Of a stretch of DNA of 64,000 bases, positions 7,417-17,209 are shown in pieces. Position numbers and translations under genes: made by a program. Below the pieces are notes generated by a model. It was not told the DNA's origin, ran no database searches, and was given only the letters and a program-made list of their open reading frames with translations. This DNA comes from Kitasatospora sp. Root107 (GTDB lineage: Bacteria > Actinomycetota > Actinomycetes > Streptomycetales > Streptomycetaceae), in the NCBI RefSeq assembly GCF_001424875.1, contig NZ_LMCT01000012.1, forward strand, positions 128,992 through 192,991, written 5' to 3'. Each line of letters begins with the position of its first letter. Position 1 is the first letter of the stretch.

Positions 7417-10017
7417 TCAGAGCTTCTCGACCGGTGCGTACCGCAGCAGCAACTGCTTGCGCCCGGTGGCCCCGAAGTCCACCGTGGCCTGGGCCTTGTC
7501 CCCGACGCCCGTGGTCGCCACCACCGTGCCGAGCCCGAAACTGTCGTGGGTGACCCGGTCGCCGACCGCCAGCGAGACGGCCTCCCGCTCGGTGACCCGC
7601 CGGGCTGACTGGCCCCAGCCGGCCTTCGGCGAACTCGCCGCCCCCGCCGACTTCCTGGCACCCGAACCGGACGAGCCACCCGACGACGAGAACCCACGCG
7701 AGGCCGGCACCGCCGACGCCCCCGTACGCTTCCACTCCACCAGCTCGGCCGGGATCTCCTCCAGGAACCGCGAGGCCGGGTTGTACGAGGGCTGCCCCCA
7801 CGCACTGCGCAGCACCGACCTGGTCAGGTACAGCCGCTCCCGCGCCCGGGTCAGCCCGACGTACGCGAGCCGCCGCTCCTCCTCCAGCTCCTTGACCTGG
7901 TTGAGCGCCCGCATGTGCGGGAAGATCCCGTCCTCCATGCCGGTCAGGAACACCACCGGGAACTCGAGCCCCTTCGCGGTGTGCAGCGTCATCATCGTGA
8001 TGACACCCGCGCCGTCCTCGTCATCGGGGATCTGATCCGAGTCCGCGACCAGCGCGACCCGCTCCAGGAAGTCCGCCAACGAGCCGACCGGCGGCGTCCC
8101 TTCGTCGTCACCCTCCGGCCGCTCACCCGGGTCCTGCTCGTACTCCAGCGCCACCGAGGCGAGCTCCTGGAGGTTCTCCACCCGGGTCTCGTCCTGCGGG
8201 TCGGTCGAGGCCTGAAGCTCCGCCAGGTACCCGGTCTCCTCCAGCACCGCCTCCAGCACCGCCGCCGGACCTGCCCCGGATTCGACGATCTGCCGCAGCC
8301 CGGCCATCATCTCGTTGAACTTGCGCACCGCGTTGGCCGACCGGGCGGCCATCCCGTACGCCTCGTCCACCCGCACCAGCGCCTGCGAGAAGCTGATCCG
8401 CTCACGCTGCGAGAGCGCGTCGATCATCGCCTCCGCGCGGTCGCCGATCCCGCGCTTGGGCACGTTCAGGATCCGCCGCAGCGGCACGGTGTCCTCGGGG
8501 TTCGAGAGCACCCGCAGGTACGCGAGCACGTCCCGGACCTCCTTGCGCTCGTAGAAGCGCACCCCGCCGACCACCTTGTACGGCAGGCCGACCCGGATGA
8601 ACACCTCCTCGAACACCCGGGACTGCGCGTTCGTCCGGTAGAAGATCGCCACGTCACCGGGCCTGGCACTCCCGGCGTCCGTCAGCCGGTCGATCTCGTC
8701 GGCGATGAACTGCGCCTCGCCGTGCTCGTCGTCCGCGACGTAGCCGATCACCTTCTCGCCGTGGTCACCGGCCGTCCAGAGCTTCTTCTCCCGGCGCCCG
8801 GTGTTGCGCTCGATCACCGAGTTCGCGGCGCTCAGAATCGTCTGCGTGGAGCGGTAGTTCTGCTCCAGCAGGATGGTGGTCGCGTTCGGGTAGTCCTCCT
8901 CGAACTGGAGGATGTTCCGGATCGTCGCGCCACGGAAGGCGTAGATCGACTGGTCCGCGTCACCCACCACGCAGAGCTCGGCCGGCGGCACCTCGGACAG
9001 CCGGCCGGCCGCCGGGTTCACGAAGTCCCCGTCCACCGTCCGCTTCGGCTGCGCGGCCACCGCGCCGCCGCTCAACTCCCGGACCAGCATGTACTGGGCG
9101 TGGTTGGTGTCCTGATACTCGTCGACCAGGATGTGCCGGAACCGCCGCCGGTAGTGCTCGGCCACGTCCGGGAAGGCCTGGAGCAGGTTCACCGTGGTCA
9201 TGATGATGTCGTCGAAGTCCAGCGCGTTGGCTTCCCTCAACCGCCGCTGGTAGAGGTGGTACGCCTCGGCGAGCTTCCGCTCCATCGGGTTCGCCGCCTG
9301 GCCGGCGTACGTCTCCTCGTCGATCAGCTCGTTCTTCAGGTTGCTGATCTTCGAGGTGAAGGACTTCGGCGGGAACTGCTTCGGGTCCAGATCCAGATCC
9401 CGGCAGACCAGCGCCATCAGCCGCTGCGAGTCCGCCGAGTCGTAGATCGAGAAGCTCGACGTGAAGCCGAGCACCTTGCTCTCCCGGCGCAGGATCCGCA
9501 CACACGCACTGTGGAAGGTCGACACCCACATCGCCCGCGCCCGCGGCCCGACCAGCGCCTCGACCCGCTCCCGCATCTCGCCCGCGGCCTTGTTGGTGAA
9601 GGTGATCGCCAGGATCTCCCCCGGCTGCACCCCCCGCGCGCCGAGCAGGTACGCGATCCGGTGCGTCAGCACCCGGGTCTTCCCCGACCCGGCCCCGGCC
9701 ACCAGCAGCAGCGGCGCCCCGGAGTGGATCACCGCCTCCCGCTGCGGGTCGTTCATCCCCTCCAGCAGCTGCGCCGGGTCGATCACCGTCCGCGCCGCAC
9801 CGTTCCGGTAGAACGCGTCCCGCTCGGCCTGAGCCGCGTGGTCGGTCTGGAACAGCCCGTCCGGCACCGCCTCTTCGTACGAGTCGTCGTACGGCACATC
9901 GTCGTACGGCGGCGGCTCCTCGTCCGCGAACGGAGGCTCTGCGGGTGGCTGCTTCGACCCGGCCGAGGACGGAAGCTCGAAGCCGGGGAGCGGAAGGTTG
10001 TCAAAGAGGCTAGTCAT
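7417..10017 (-). CDS. pcrA: ATP-dependent DNA helicase PcrA/UvrD
   Basis: An 866-residue superfamily 1A helicase with 3'-5' polarity expected, acting in nucleotide excision repair, mismatch repair and removal of RNA polymerase or RecA from DNA. An acidic, Pro-rich, probably disordered N-terminal tail (about residues 1-80) precedes the Q-motif NDPQREAV and Walker A AGAGSGKT at 107-114. Motif II-like DEYQDTN and motif III-like GDADQSIYAFRG are present, as are QNYRST and, late, LTRARERLYLT. A linker of about 25 residues is inserted just before the GDADQSIY motif. The C-terminus (GDRVTHDSFGLGTVV) is the Tudor-like domain that in PcrA binds RNA polymerase. The ATG at 10017 lies nine bases after the -10 of a damage-type promoter, so the message should be almost leaderless. 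Confidence 0.97.
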   Translation of the reverse strand: MTSLFDNLPLPGFELPSSAGSKQPPAEPPFADEEPPPYDDVPYDDSYEEAVPDGLFQTDHAAQAERDAFYRNGAARTVIDPAQLLEGMNDPQREAVIHSGAPLLLVAGAGSGKTRVLTHRIAYLLGARGVQPGEILAITFTNKAAGEMRERVEALVGPRARAMWVSTFHSACVRILRRESKVLGFTSSFSIYDSADSQRLMALVCRDLDLDPKQFPPKSFTSKISNLKNELIDEETYAGQAANPMERKLAEAYHLYQRRLREANALDFDDIIMTTVNLLQAFPDVAEHYRRRFRHILVDEYQDTNHAQYMLVRELSGGAVAAQPKRTVDGDFVNPAAGRLSEVPPAELCVVGDADQSIYAFRGATIRNILQFEEDYPNATTILLEQNYRSTQTILSAANSVIERNTGRREKKLWTAGDHGEKVIGYVADDEHGEAQFIADEIDRLTDAGSARPGDVAIFYRTNAQSRVFEEVFIRVGLPYKVVGGVRFYERKEVRDVLAYLRVLSNPEDTVPLRRILNVPKRGIGDRAEAMIDALSQRERISFSQALVRVDEAYGMAARSANAVRKFNEMMAGLRQIVESGAGPAAVLEAVLEETGYLAELQASTDPQDETRVENLQELASVALEYEQDPGERPEGDDEGTPPVGSLADFLERVALVADSDQIPDDEDGAGVITMMTLHTAKGLEFPVVFLTGMEDGIFPHMRALNQVKELEEERRLAYVGLTRARERLYLTRSVLRSAWGQPSYNPASRFLEEIPAELVEWKRTGASAVPASRGFSSSGGSSGSGARKSAGAASSPKAGWGQSARRVTEREAVSLAVGDRVTHDSFGLGTVVATTGVGDKAQATVDFGATGRKQLLLRYAPVEKL

Positions 10018-10026
10018 GGCCCTACG

Positions 10027-10049
10027 AGTCTATGGGCCCGCACCGACAC
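10027..10049 (-). promoter_or_regulatory. RecA-NDp/PafBC-type DNA-damage promoter (pcrA)
   Basis: On the minus strand: GTGTCGGTG, exactly eight bases, then TAGACT. Eight of the nine bases of the first box match TTGTCRGTG and the -10 fits TAnnnT. It sits directly in front of the pcrA start codon. uvrD/pcrA-type genes are known members of the PafBC regulon in mycobacteria. Confidence 0.65.
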
Positions 10050-10097
10050 CTCCGGAGAAAACAGCCCACTCCCCCCGGCCCCAGCCCCGGACCGCCG

Positions 10098-10796
10098 TCA
10101 GACCAGCCGCCGCGCCGTCGCCCAGCGGGTCAGCTCGTGCCGGTTGCTCAGCTGGAGCTTGCGCAGCACCGCCGACACGTGCGACTCCACCGTCTTCACC
10201 GAGATGAAGAGCTGCTTGGCGATCTCCTTGTACGCGTAGCCGCGCGCGATCAGCCGGAGCACCTCGCGCTCGCGCTGGGTGAGGCGGTCCAGGTCCTCGT
10301 CGACCGGCGGGGTGTCGGTGGCGGCGAAGGCGTCCAGCACGAAGCCGGCCAGCCGCGGGGAGAACACCGCGTCGCCGTCCGAGATCCGGAAGATCGCGTT
10401 GACGAGGTCGGCACCGGTGATGGTCTTGGTGACGTAGCCGCGCGCACCGCCGCGGATCACGCCGATCACGTCCTCGGCGGCGTCGGAGACCGACAGTGCC
10501 AGGAAGCGGACCCCGTTCGGGTCGGACATCAGCGGGGCGGAGCGGCGCAGCACCTCGACCCCGCCGCCGCCGGGCAGGTGGACGTCGAGCAGCACCACGT
10601 CGGGCCGGGTCTCGGCCACCACCTGGATCGCCGACTCGACGTCGTCGGCCTCCCCGACCACGTCGATGCCGGTGACCTCGGTGCGCCCGATCTCGGCCCG
10701 CACCCCGGTCCGGAACATCCGGTGGTCGTCCACCAGCACCACCCGGGCAACCCGATCCGGCACAGCCTCAACGGCCCCCGACACAGCGTCAGTCAT
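10098..10796 (-). CDS. NarL/LuxR-family response regulator
   Basis: A 232-residue two-component response regulator. The receiver domain has the acidic pair VDDH near residues 23-24, phospho-acceptor D71 in VVLLDVHLPG and K124 in GYVTKT. The C-terminal LuxR-type helix-turn-helix begins near residue 167 (LTQREREVLRLIARG ... SVKTVESHV). It overlaps the 3' end of the PspC-domain sensor kinase gene by 8 bp, so the two are translated together and form a pair. It probably controls the divergent PspC membrane protein gene or itself in response to envelope stress, by analogy with PspC/LiaR-type systems; the target is inferred, not shown. The DNA site is unknown. Confidence 0.93.
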   Translation of the reverse strand: MTDAVSGAVEAVPDRVARVVLVDDHRMFRTGVRAEIGRTEVTGIDVVGEADDVESAIQVVAETRPDVVLLDVHLPGGGGVEVLRRSAPLMSDPNGVRFLALSVSDAAEDVIGVIRGGARGYVTKTITGADLVNAIFRISDGDAVFSPRLAGFVLDAFAATDTPPVDEDLDRLTQREREVLRLIARGYAYKEIAKQLFISVKTVESHVSAVLRKLQLSNRHELTRWATARRLV

Positions 10797-12255
10797 CTGC
10801 TCTCTCCATCTCCAGCTCGACCTCGGTCCCGCCGTCCGGCGCGGGCCGCACCCTCGCGGTGCCGCCGTTGCGCTTCATCCGGCCGATGATCGACTCCCGT
10901 ACGCCCATCCGGTCCTCCGGCACGCCGTCCGGGTCGAAGCCGGGCCCGTGGTCGCGGACGAACACCGACACCGTCCGTCCCTCCACCTCGGCGTAGACCT
11001 GGACCGGTCCTCCGCCACCGTACTTGGCGGCGTTGACCATCGCCTCCCTCCCGGCCTGGATCTGGGCCGCGATCCGGTCGTCCATCGGGCAGTCGCCGAC
11101 GCAGACCAGTTCCACCGGCACCCCGTGCAGGTCCTCCACCTCGGCCACCACCGAGCGGATCCGCTCGGCCAGGGTGTCCGGGGCGGCCTCGGCGGCGGCC
11201 TCCGGGCGGTACAGCCAGAGCCTCAACTCCCGTTCCTGGGCCCGGGCGAGACGGAGCACCTCCTTGGCGTCGTCGGCGTTGCGCTGAATCAGCGTCAGGG
11301 TGTGCAGCACCGAGTCGTGCACGTGGGCGGCGATCTCGGCCCGCTCCTGGGCCCTGATCCTGGCCGTCCGCTCGGTGCCGAGGTCCTGCCACATCCGCAG
11401 CGCGTACGGGCCGACCAGCACCAGCACGCCGGCCAGCACCGCGAGCGCGGCCTCGATCACCGAGGACACCGTGGAGTCACTGCCCTGCAGGATCAGGAAG
11501 CCGACGGTGCCCGCGACCACCAGCAGCACCCCGGTGCCGACCCTGGTGTACGCGGCCCGCCGCTTGGTGCCCTCCTCCAGACCGAACCAGCGCTGCCAGC
11601 GCGAGTCGTCGGCCTGCCGCCAGACCAGCGCGACACCGACCCCGATGGTGAGCAGCGGCCAGACGTACGGCCTTGCGGTCTGGATGTGCAGCGCGTTGAG
11701 CAGCGCCATGATCCCGACCACCAGCAGCAGCAGCGCGAGCAGCTGCCCCAACCCGCCCCTGGTCGGCCTGGCGTCCGCGACGGCCTCCGCGGGGCCTCCG
11801 GCCACCGCCGTCTCGCCGTGGAAGGTGCGCTGCAGCAGCTCGCGCAGCCGGCCGACCCGGCCGGGTCGGCCCTTGCGCAGCTCGCCGCCGACCACCGCGT
11901 CGGCGGGCACGAACCCACCGTTGACGTACGCCCAGCGCGGCCCGCCGCCCGGCGCGGGCTGGCCGATGCCGATCGGCACCACGAACCAGAACGCCGCGTA
12001 CAGCAGCACCCCGATCCCCTGCGCGAAGAACAGCAGCACGAAGGCGACCCGGACCCAGGTGACCGGCAGGCCCAGGTGCAGGGCCAGGCCGTGCGCCACG
12101 CCGCCGAGCATCCGTCCGTGCGGGCTCCGGTAGAGCCGGCGGTAGGGCGGGGATGCCGCCCCGAGGTCGGCTGACGGTGCGTCAGAGGGGCGCGGGCCGT
12201 CGGGTGCGAGGGGTCTGGGATCGGTGCCGGGTGCTGCCACGCCACCGATGGTCAC
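10789..12255 (-). CDS. PspC-domain sensor histidine kinase
   Basis: A 488-residue membrane sensor. A PspC domain covers about residues 38-98 (RSPHGRMLGGVAHGLALHLGL then a membrane helix ending VVPIGIG), followed by a basic linker, four further membrane helices (about 170-215 and 240-290) and a cytoplasmic HisK_3-type domain with RAEIAAHVHDSVLHTL, where H313 in the HDxxxxxL motif is the probable phosphorylation site. The ATPase part has the DHGPGFDPDG motif. It phosphorylates the response regulator encoded immediately downstream (8-bp overlap). PspC is otherwise an envelope-stress domain, so the sensor likely monitors membrane integrity. It is divergent from a second PspC gene 119 bp away. The start codon ATG 12255 has only moderate support. 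Confidence 0.92.
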   Translation of the reverse strand: MTIGGVAAPGTDPRPLAPDGPRPSDAPSADLGAASPPYRRLYRSPHGRMLGGVAHGLALHLGLPVTWVRVAFVLLFFAQGIGVLLYAAFWFVVPIGIGQPAPGGGPRWAYVNGGFVPADAVVGGELRKGRPGRVGRLRELLQRTFHGETAVAGGPAEAVADARPTRGGLGQLLALLLLVVGIMALLNALHIQTARPYVWPLLTIGVGVALVWRQADDSRWQRWFGLEEGTKRRAAYTRVGTGVLLVVAGTVGFLILQGSDSTVSSVIEAALAVLAGVLVLVGPYALRMWQDLGTERTARIRAQERAEIAAHVHDSVLHTLTLIQRNADDAKEVLRLARAQERELRLWLYRPEAAAEAAPDTLAERIRSVVAEVEDLHGVPVELVCVGDCPMDDRIAAQIQAGREAMVNAAKYGGGGPVQVYAEVEGRTVSVFVRDHGPGFDPDGVPEDRMGVRESIIGRMKRNGGTARVRPAPDGGTEVELEMERADD

Positions 12256-12374
12256 ACGTCCGCCGCCCCGAACGCATCAGGGTGGCACCCCCGATCCTTC
12301 TCAGGGAGAGATCAGGGTCCGTACCGGGCACCGGAAGGTTGGGCACGAGCGGTCGGACCAGCAGGATAGGAGCC

Positions 12375-13850
12375 ATGACGGACGACCAGATCACCGCGCC
12401 GGGCCCGACGGGCACGCCGGCCGACCCGGAGCGGCAGCGCCCGCCACTGACCCGCAGTGAACGGCACCGGGTGGTGGCCGGCGTGTGCGGCGGTCTCGGG
12501 CGGCACCTGGACATCGACCCGGTGGTGTTCCGGGTGGTGATCGCGGTGCTCTGCCTGTCCGGCGGCCTCGGCCTGTTCCTGTACGGCCTGGCCTGGCTGA
12601 TCGTGCCGCGCGAGCCGACGGCCGAGGGCCGGCCGGGCCGGACCGAGCTGCAACGGGTGCTGACCGGCCGGGTGGACGGGCAGTCGATCGGCGCGGTGCT
12701 GCTGACCTTGATCGGCACCGGGGTGTTCTTCTCCTCGATGGGCGACGGCGGGCAGCTGTTCCCGATCCTGCTGCTCGGCGGCCTGATCCTGCTGGCCGTC
12801 AGGTACGACCCGGAGCGGCGCCGCCGAGGCCGCCTCGGCCGGCGCTTCCACCACTGGCAGTACGGCCCGGCCGGGCCGTACGACCGGCCGGTGGACGAGA
12901 ACGGCCACCCGTACCACCTCGGCGGCACTCCGGCCGACTGGCGCGAGCGGGCGGCCGAGCAGCACGCCCGGGAGCGGTCGGCGGGCACCGTACCGACCGA
13001 CACCCCGGCGCCGGGTCCTTCCGGCTACCTCTGGGATCCGCGGCACCCGGAGCGCAACCCGTACGCCGGGCAGCTCCCCCAGCCGCCGCAGGCCCCGCAG
13101 CCGCCACCGGCCCCGCGCCCGCCGCACGAGGCCCTGCCGTGGTGGCAGCGCACCGATCTGCCGCCGGGCGACCCGCTGCGCAAGAGCGGCCGGTCCGCCC
13201 CGCTGCCACCCGCTCGACCGCGACCGGCGGTGCGGCGCCGGGAGCGGTCGTTCCTGGGCCCGGCCGGGCTGTTGCTGGCCGGCGGCGCGGGCACGCTGGC
13301 CTGGTGGCTGATGAGGAGTCAGGGTGACACGGTGCGGGTCTCCACCGTGCTGTCGGCCGCACTGCTCGCGCTCGGGGTGGTGATCCTGGTCGGCGCCCGG
13401 TACGGCCGGGCGCGCGGGCTGACCGTACCCGCCGTGCTGCTGACCATCGCGCTGGCTGGGGCCTCGGGCTCGAACGTCACCCTGGAGGGCAGCTTCGGGG
13501 ACCGCCTGTGGGCGCCCGCCTCGGTCGCCGACATGCAGCCCGAGTACCGGCTCGGCGCGGGCGACGCCGGCCTCGACCTGAGCGGGATCGACCCGGCGGG
13601 CGGCACCGTCACCACGGCGGCCAAGCTCGGCGCGGGTGACCTGCGGGTGACCGTCCCCGGTGACGTGGACGTCCGACTGACCCTGCACGCCGTCCTGGGC
13701 GACATCCGGGTCGCCGATCGCAACCTGTCCTCGGGGGCGGGCAACAACGTGGAGTACCAGTTGCATCCGACCAACGGTCAGCCGTCCAAGGGGACGCTCG
13801 ACCTCACGCTCACCGTCGGCCTCGGCGACCTCAGGGTGGTGCAGTCATGA
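12375..13850 (+). CDS. PspC domain-containing membrane protein
   Basis: A 491-residue protein starting at ATG 12375 behind GGATAGGAG; longer upstream readings have no ribosome site. A PspC domain (about residues 27-78: HRVVAGVCGGLGRHLDIDP ... LAWLIVPREP) comes first, then two close membrane helices near 100-140, a Pro/Arg-rich cytoplasmic stretch (about 150-300), two or three more helices (about 295-365) and a C-terminal region of short glycine- and aspartate-rich beta-type repeats (LGAGDAGLDLSGID, LGAGDLRV, LGDIRV, GLGDLRV), like the beta-sandwich of LiaF/DUF-type membrane-stress proteins. Divergent from the sensor kinase/regulator operon, of which it is the likely partner or target. The next small membrane protein gene overlaps its stop by 4 bp. 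Confidence 0.9.
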   Translation: MTDDQITAPGPTGTPADPERQRPPLTRSERHRVVAGVCGGLGRHLDIDPVVFRVVIAVLCLSGGLGLFLYGLAWLIVPREPTAEGRPGRTELQRVLTGRVDGQSIGAVLLTLIGTGVFFSSMGDGGQLFPILLLGGLILLAVRYDPERRRRGRLGRRFHHWQYGPAGPYDRPVDENGHPYHLGGTPADWRERAAEQHARERSAGTVPTDTPAPGPSGYLWDPRHPERNPYAGQLPQPPQAPQPPPAPRPPHEALPWWQRTDLPPGDPLRKSGRSAPLPPARPRPAVRRRERSFLGPAGLLLAGGAGTLAWWLMRSQGDTVRVSTVLSAALLALGVVILVGARYGRARGLTVPAVLLTIALAGASGSNVTLEGSFGDRLWAPASVADMQPEYRLGAGDAGLDLSGIDPAGGTVTTAAKLGAGDLRVTVPGDVDVRLTLHAVLGDIRVADRNLSSGAGNNVEYQLHPTNGQPSKGTLDLTLTVGLGDLRVVQS

Positions 13851-14095
13851 GGAAGCACCGGCTGGACGTCTACTCCCTGATCGCGGGCACCCTGTTCACC
13901 GTGATCGCCGTGCTCTACCTGGTCGCCTCGCTGAACGACCGCACGGTGAACGGCCGGATCGTGCTCCCGGTCACCTTCATCGTGCTCGGCACGGCCGGCC
14001 TGGCCGGCGCGGTGTCGGCGATGACCCGGCGCGGCCGGCCGGCCGGCCAACTCCAGGCCGACCCGACCCCGGCCGACCCGGAGGACACGCCCTAG
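13847..14095 (+). CDS. Small two-helix membrane protein
   Basis: An 82-residue protein with two predicted membrane helices (about residues 10-28 and 40-59) and a Pro/Asp-rich cytoplasmic tail ending ADPEDTP. Its ATG overlaps the stop of the PspC gene in an ATGA arrangement, so translation is coupled and the two products probably work together in the membrane. I do not recognise a named family. It converges with the Rieske protein gene, 11 bp away. Confidence 0.8.
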   Translation: MRKHRLDVYSLIAGTLFTVIAVLYLVASLNDRTVNGRIVLPVTFIVLGTAGLAGAVSAMTRRGRPAGQLQADPTPADPEDTP

Positions 14096-14106
14096 GGGCC
14101 AGGGGC

Positions 14107-15123
14107 CTAGGACTGCACCGCGCCCAGGTCCAGCTGCTCGCCGTTCTTGGTGACGGTGTACTTGGGCAGCGGCTTGGTGGCCGGTCCGTTGATCACCGCA
14201 CCGGTGGTGGCGTCGAACCGCGAGCCGTGGCACGGGCAGTACATCTGGTTGTTCTTGGGGGCGTCCACGGCGCAGCCGGAGTGGGTGCAGACCGAGGAGA
14301 AGCCGCAGTACTGCCCCGCCTTGGGCTGCACGATGTAGACCGCGTCGCCGGAGGCCGGGTCCTTCACCTGGGCCGACCCGCCGACCGGGACACTGGCGGC
14401 GGCGACCGACACCTTGGCACCGCCCGTGGCGGCACCCGGCGAGGAGGTGGGCGGCGGTGTCGGAGCCGCGACGGTCTTGGTGTCCCGCCCGAAGGTGGCG
14501 GTCAGCGACCCGGCCAGCAGCCCGGCCCCGCCCAGCGCGACGGCCGCGATCCCGCCGTCCACCAGCGCCCGGCGGCGGACCTGGTCCTCCGCCAGCCCGC
14601 GCCCCCGGTCCCGGCCTGAGCGCCCGGCCAGGTAGCCGTCCACCGACAGGTACGGCGTACCCGCCAGCACCAGCGGCAGCCAGGCCATCAGGTAGACCAG
14701 GTCGTTGCCGAGGTAGTACGGCGCGACGTTCCAGCTGACGGTCAGCCAGAGGCTGAGGCTGATCAGGGCGCCACCGGTGGCCGCGATCCGGCCCCAGAGG
14801 CCGAACACGGTGCCGAGGCCGACCGCCAGCTCGCCGAAGGCGATGGCCAGCGCGAAGAAGGTGGGGTAGTCCAGCGCCGGACCGAGCGCCCAGCCGATCG
14901 GGCTGAGCGGCTTGACGGCGGTGGTCTGCGAGACGAAGGAGGCCGCGTCACCGGCCCCGGCCAGGTAGTGCGAGTCCGACAGCTTGTCGAAGGCGGCATA
15001 GACGAAGGTCAGTCCGAGGAACAGCCGGAGCGGCAGCAGTGCGTACCGGGTGCCCAACTCCCGCCACTGCGCCACTCGTTCCGCTCTTCCCGACTGTTCC
15101 GGCCCACCATGCCCCACCGCCAT
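14107..15123 (-). CDS. DoxX-like membrane protein fused to Rieske [2Fe-2S] domain
   Basis: A 338-residue fusion. The N-terminal half (about residues 25-185) is a four-helix DoxX/TQO-subunit-like membrane domain ([35 protein letters not shown]). After one further helix and a Pro/Thr/Ser linker, the C-terminal domain (about 225-338) is a Rieske iron-sulfur domain with C279/H281 in CTHSGC and C296/H299 in CPCHGS, plus C284 and C298, which form the disulfide of high-potential Rieske proteins. The topology suggests a quinone-linked electron transfer protein with the cluster on the outer face. No oxygenase or cytochrome bc1 partner is adjacent. Substrate unknown; thiosulfate:quinone oxidoreductase is only one DoxX precedent. 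Confidence 0.88.
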   Translation of the reverse strand: MAVGHGGPEQSGRAERVAQWRELGTRYALLPLRLFLGLTFVYAAFDKLSDSHYLAGAGDAASFVSQTTAVKPLSPIGWALGPALDYPTFFALAIAFGELAVGLGTVFGLWGRIAATGGALISLSLWLTVSWNVAPYYLGNDLVYLMAWLPLVLAGTPYLSVDGYLAGRSGRDRGRGLAEDQVRRRALVDGGIAAVALGGAGLLAGSLTATFGRDTKTVAAPTPPPTSSPGAATGGAKVSVAAASVPVGGSAQVKDPASGDAVYIVQPKAGQYCGFSSVCTHSGCAVDAPKNNQMYCPCHGSRFDATTGAVINGPATKPLPKYTVTKNGEQLDLGAVQS

Positions 15124-15220
15124 GCGCCGACACCCTCCGCTCGCGGCCCGTCAACTGCTGACAGGTCCGGTCCGATTCTGCCCGTTGTCCCGCCGTTTCG
15201 GTGGCACGGCCCCCTACCGA

Positions 15221-15268
15221 AACGGCCGCGCCGCCACCCCTTCATACGGGGGCAGCGGCGCGGCCGTT
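15221..15268 (-). terminator. Terminator after guaA
   Basis: AACGGCCGCGCCGC (15221-15234) pairs perfectly with GCGGCGCGGCCGTT (15255-15268), 16 bp beyond the guaA stop. Confidence 0.75.
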
Positions 15269-15284
15269 CATCACACGGTGGGAA

Positions 15285-16880
15285 TTACTCCCACTCGATG
15301 GTGCCCGGGGGCTTGCTGGTGATGTCCAGCACCACCCGGTTGACGTCCTTGACCTCGTTGGTGATCCGGGTCGAGATCTTCGCCAGCGCCTCGTACGGCA
15401 GGCGGGACCAGTCGGCCGTCATGGCGTCCTCGGAGGAGACCGGGCGCAGCACGATCGGGTGACCGTAGGTGCGGCCGTCGCCCTGCACGCCGACGCTGCG
15501 GACGTCCGCCAGCAGGACCACCGGGCACTGCCAGATCTCGCGGTCGAGACCGGCCAGCGTGAGCTCCTCACGGGCGATCGCGTCGGCCTCGCGGAGCAGG
15601 TCCAGCCGCTCCTTGGTGACCTCGCCGACGATCCGGATGCCCAGGCCGGGGCCCGGGAACGGCTGGCGCTGGACGATCTCCTCCGGCAGGCCGAGCTCCT
15701 GGCCGACCATCCGGACCTCGTCCTTGAACAGCTTGCGCAGCGGCTCGATCAGCTTGAACTGCAGGTCCTCGGGCAGCCCGCCGACGTTGTGGTGCGACTT
15801 GATGTTGGCGGTGCCGGTGCCGCCACCGGACTCCACCACGTCCGGGTACAGGGTGCCCTGGACCAGGAACTCGACCTCTTCGCCGTGCTCGCCGGCCTCG
15901 GCCACGATCTCGGCCTGGGCCTGCTCGAAGACCCGGATGAACTCCCGGCCGATGATCTTGCGCTTCTCCTCGGGGTCGCTGACCCCGGCCAGCGCGGTCA
16001 GGAAGCGCTCCTGGGCGTCGACCACCTTGAGCTGGATGCCGGTGGCGGCGACGAAGTCCTTCTCGACCTGCTCGGTCTCGCCCTTGCGCATCAGACCGTG
16101 GTCGACGTACACGCAGGTGAGCTGCGAGCCGATGGCCCGCTGCACCAGTGCGGCGGCGACGGCGGAGTCCACGCCACCGGAGAGGCCGCAGATCGCGCGC
16201 TTGCTGCCGACCTGCTCGCGGATCAGCGCGACCTGCTCGTCGACCACGTTGACGGTGGTCCAGTTCGGCGCGATCCCGGCACCCCGGTAGAGGAAGTGCT
16301 CCAGGATCTGCTGGCCGTGCGTGGAGTGCAGCACCTCGGGGTGGTACTGGACGCCGTAGAGCTTCTTCTCGTCGTTCTCGAAGGCGGCGACCGGCACCAC
16401 GTCGGTGGACGCGGTGACGGTGAAGCCCTCGGGGGCGGCGGAGCAGGCGTCGCCGTGCGACATCCAGACCGCCTGCTCGGCCGGGGTGCCCTCGAACAGG
16501 GTGGAGCCGGACTTGCTGACGTGCAGTTCGGTGCGGCCGTACTCACGGGCACCGGAGTTGTCGACGGTGCCGCCGAGCGTGATGGCCATCAGCTGGAAGC
16601 CGTAGCACATGCCGAAGACCGGGACCCCGGCCTCGAAGATCGCGCGGTCCAGGCGGGGCGCGCCGTCCTCGTAGACCGAGGAGGGGCCACCGGACAGGAT
16701 GATCGCCTTCGGGTTCTTGGCGAGCATCTCGGCCACCGGCATGGTGCTCGGGACGATCTCGCTGTAGACCCGGGCCTCACGCACCCGACGGGCGATGAGC
16801 TGGGCGTACTGGGCGCCGAAGTCGACCACCAGTACGGTGTCGAGCTCGGGAGCGGACTGGTCGGGAGTAGCAGAGGACAC
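15285..16880 (-). CDS. guaA: GMP synthase (glutamine-hydrolysing)
   Basis: A 531-residue protein converting XMP, glutamine and ATP to GMP in the cytoplasm, the last step of guanine nucleotide synthesis. The N-terminal class I glutamine amidotransferase has [17 protein letters not shown] and the nucleophile Cys in [11 protein letters not shown] (near residue 95). The ATP pyrophosphatase has the PP-loop [14 protein letters not shown] and the C-terminal dimerisation domain ends PPGTIEWE, the canonical GuaA tail. Length is normal. The start is GTG at 16880 with GGAAGG about seven bases upstream. guaB and guaB3 lie 12-14 kb away on the same strand. The 740-bp gap upstream contains hairpins that could be part of its leader. 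Confidence 0.98.
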   Translation of the reverse strand: MSSATPDQSAPELDTVLVVDFGAQYAQLIARRVREARVYSEIVPSTMPVAEMLAKNPKAIILSGGPSSVYEDGAPRLDRAIFEAGVPVFGMCYGFQLMAITLGGTVDNSGAREYGRTELHVSKSGSTLFEGTPAEQAVWMSHGDACSAAPEGFTVTASTDVVPVAAFENDEKKLYGVQYHPEVLHSTHGQQILEHFLYRGAGIAPNWTTVNVVDEQVALIREQVGSKRAICGLSGGVDSAVAAALVQRAIGSQLTCVYVDHGLMRKGETEQVEKDFVAATGIQLKVVDAQERFLTALAGVSDPEEKRKIIGREFIRVFEQAQAEIVAEAGEHGEEVEFLVQGTLYPDVVESGGGTGTANIKSHHNVGGLPEDLQFKLIEPLRKLFKDEVRMVGQELGLPEEIVQRQPFPGPGLGIRIVGEVTKERLDLLREADAIAREELTLAGLDREIWQCPVVLLADVRSVGVQGDGRTYGHPIVLRPVSSEDAMTADWSRLPYEALAKISTRITNEVKDVNRVVLDITSKPPGTIEWE

Positions 16881-17209
16881 GGACGGCCTTCCGGCAGCGG
16901 TGTGGGGGTGTCACCTCAGATTCTACCGGCCGACACAGCGCCCCTGTTTCACCCGCTTGCCCACGCCGTCCGGCGTGACCGGCGCCCGGCAGGATCGTTG
17001 CTCCTGACGACCGCACCTTCCGGGTCGCGCCTGCCAGGCGCGAGGCCGGCCGGGTGGTCGAACCCGACCCATGCGCGTGGATCTCTCAGTCCACCGGCGC
17101 GCGTGGCGCCGCCGCTCCCCTGTCGGGGACGGCCCGCCGTGGGACCGTGCGCGGGTGGTGTGACCGGATCGGCAGGGGACAGCCGCCCGGGCACGACTGA
17201 ACCAGTGAA

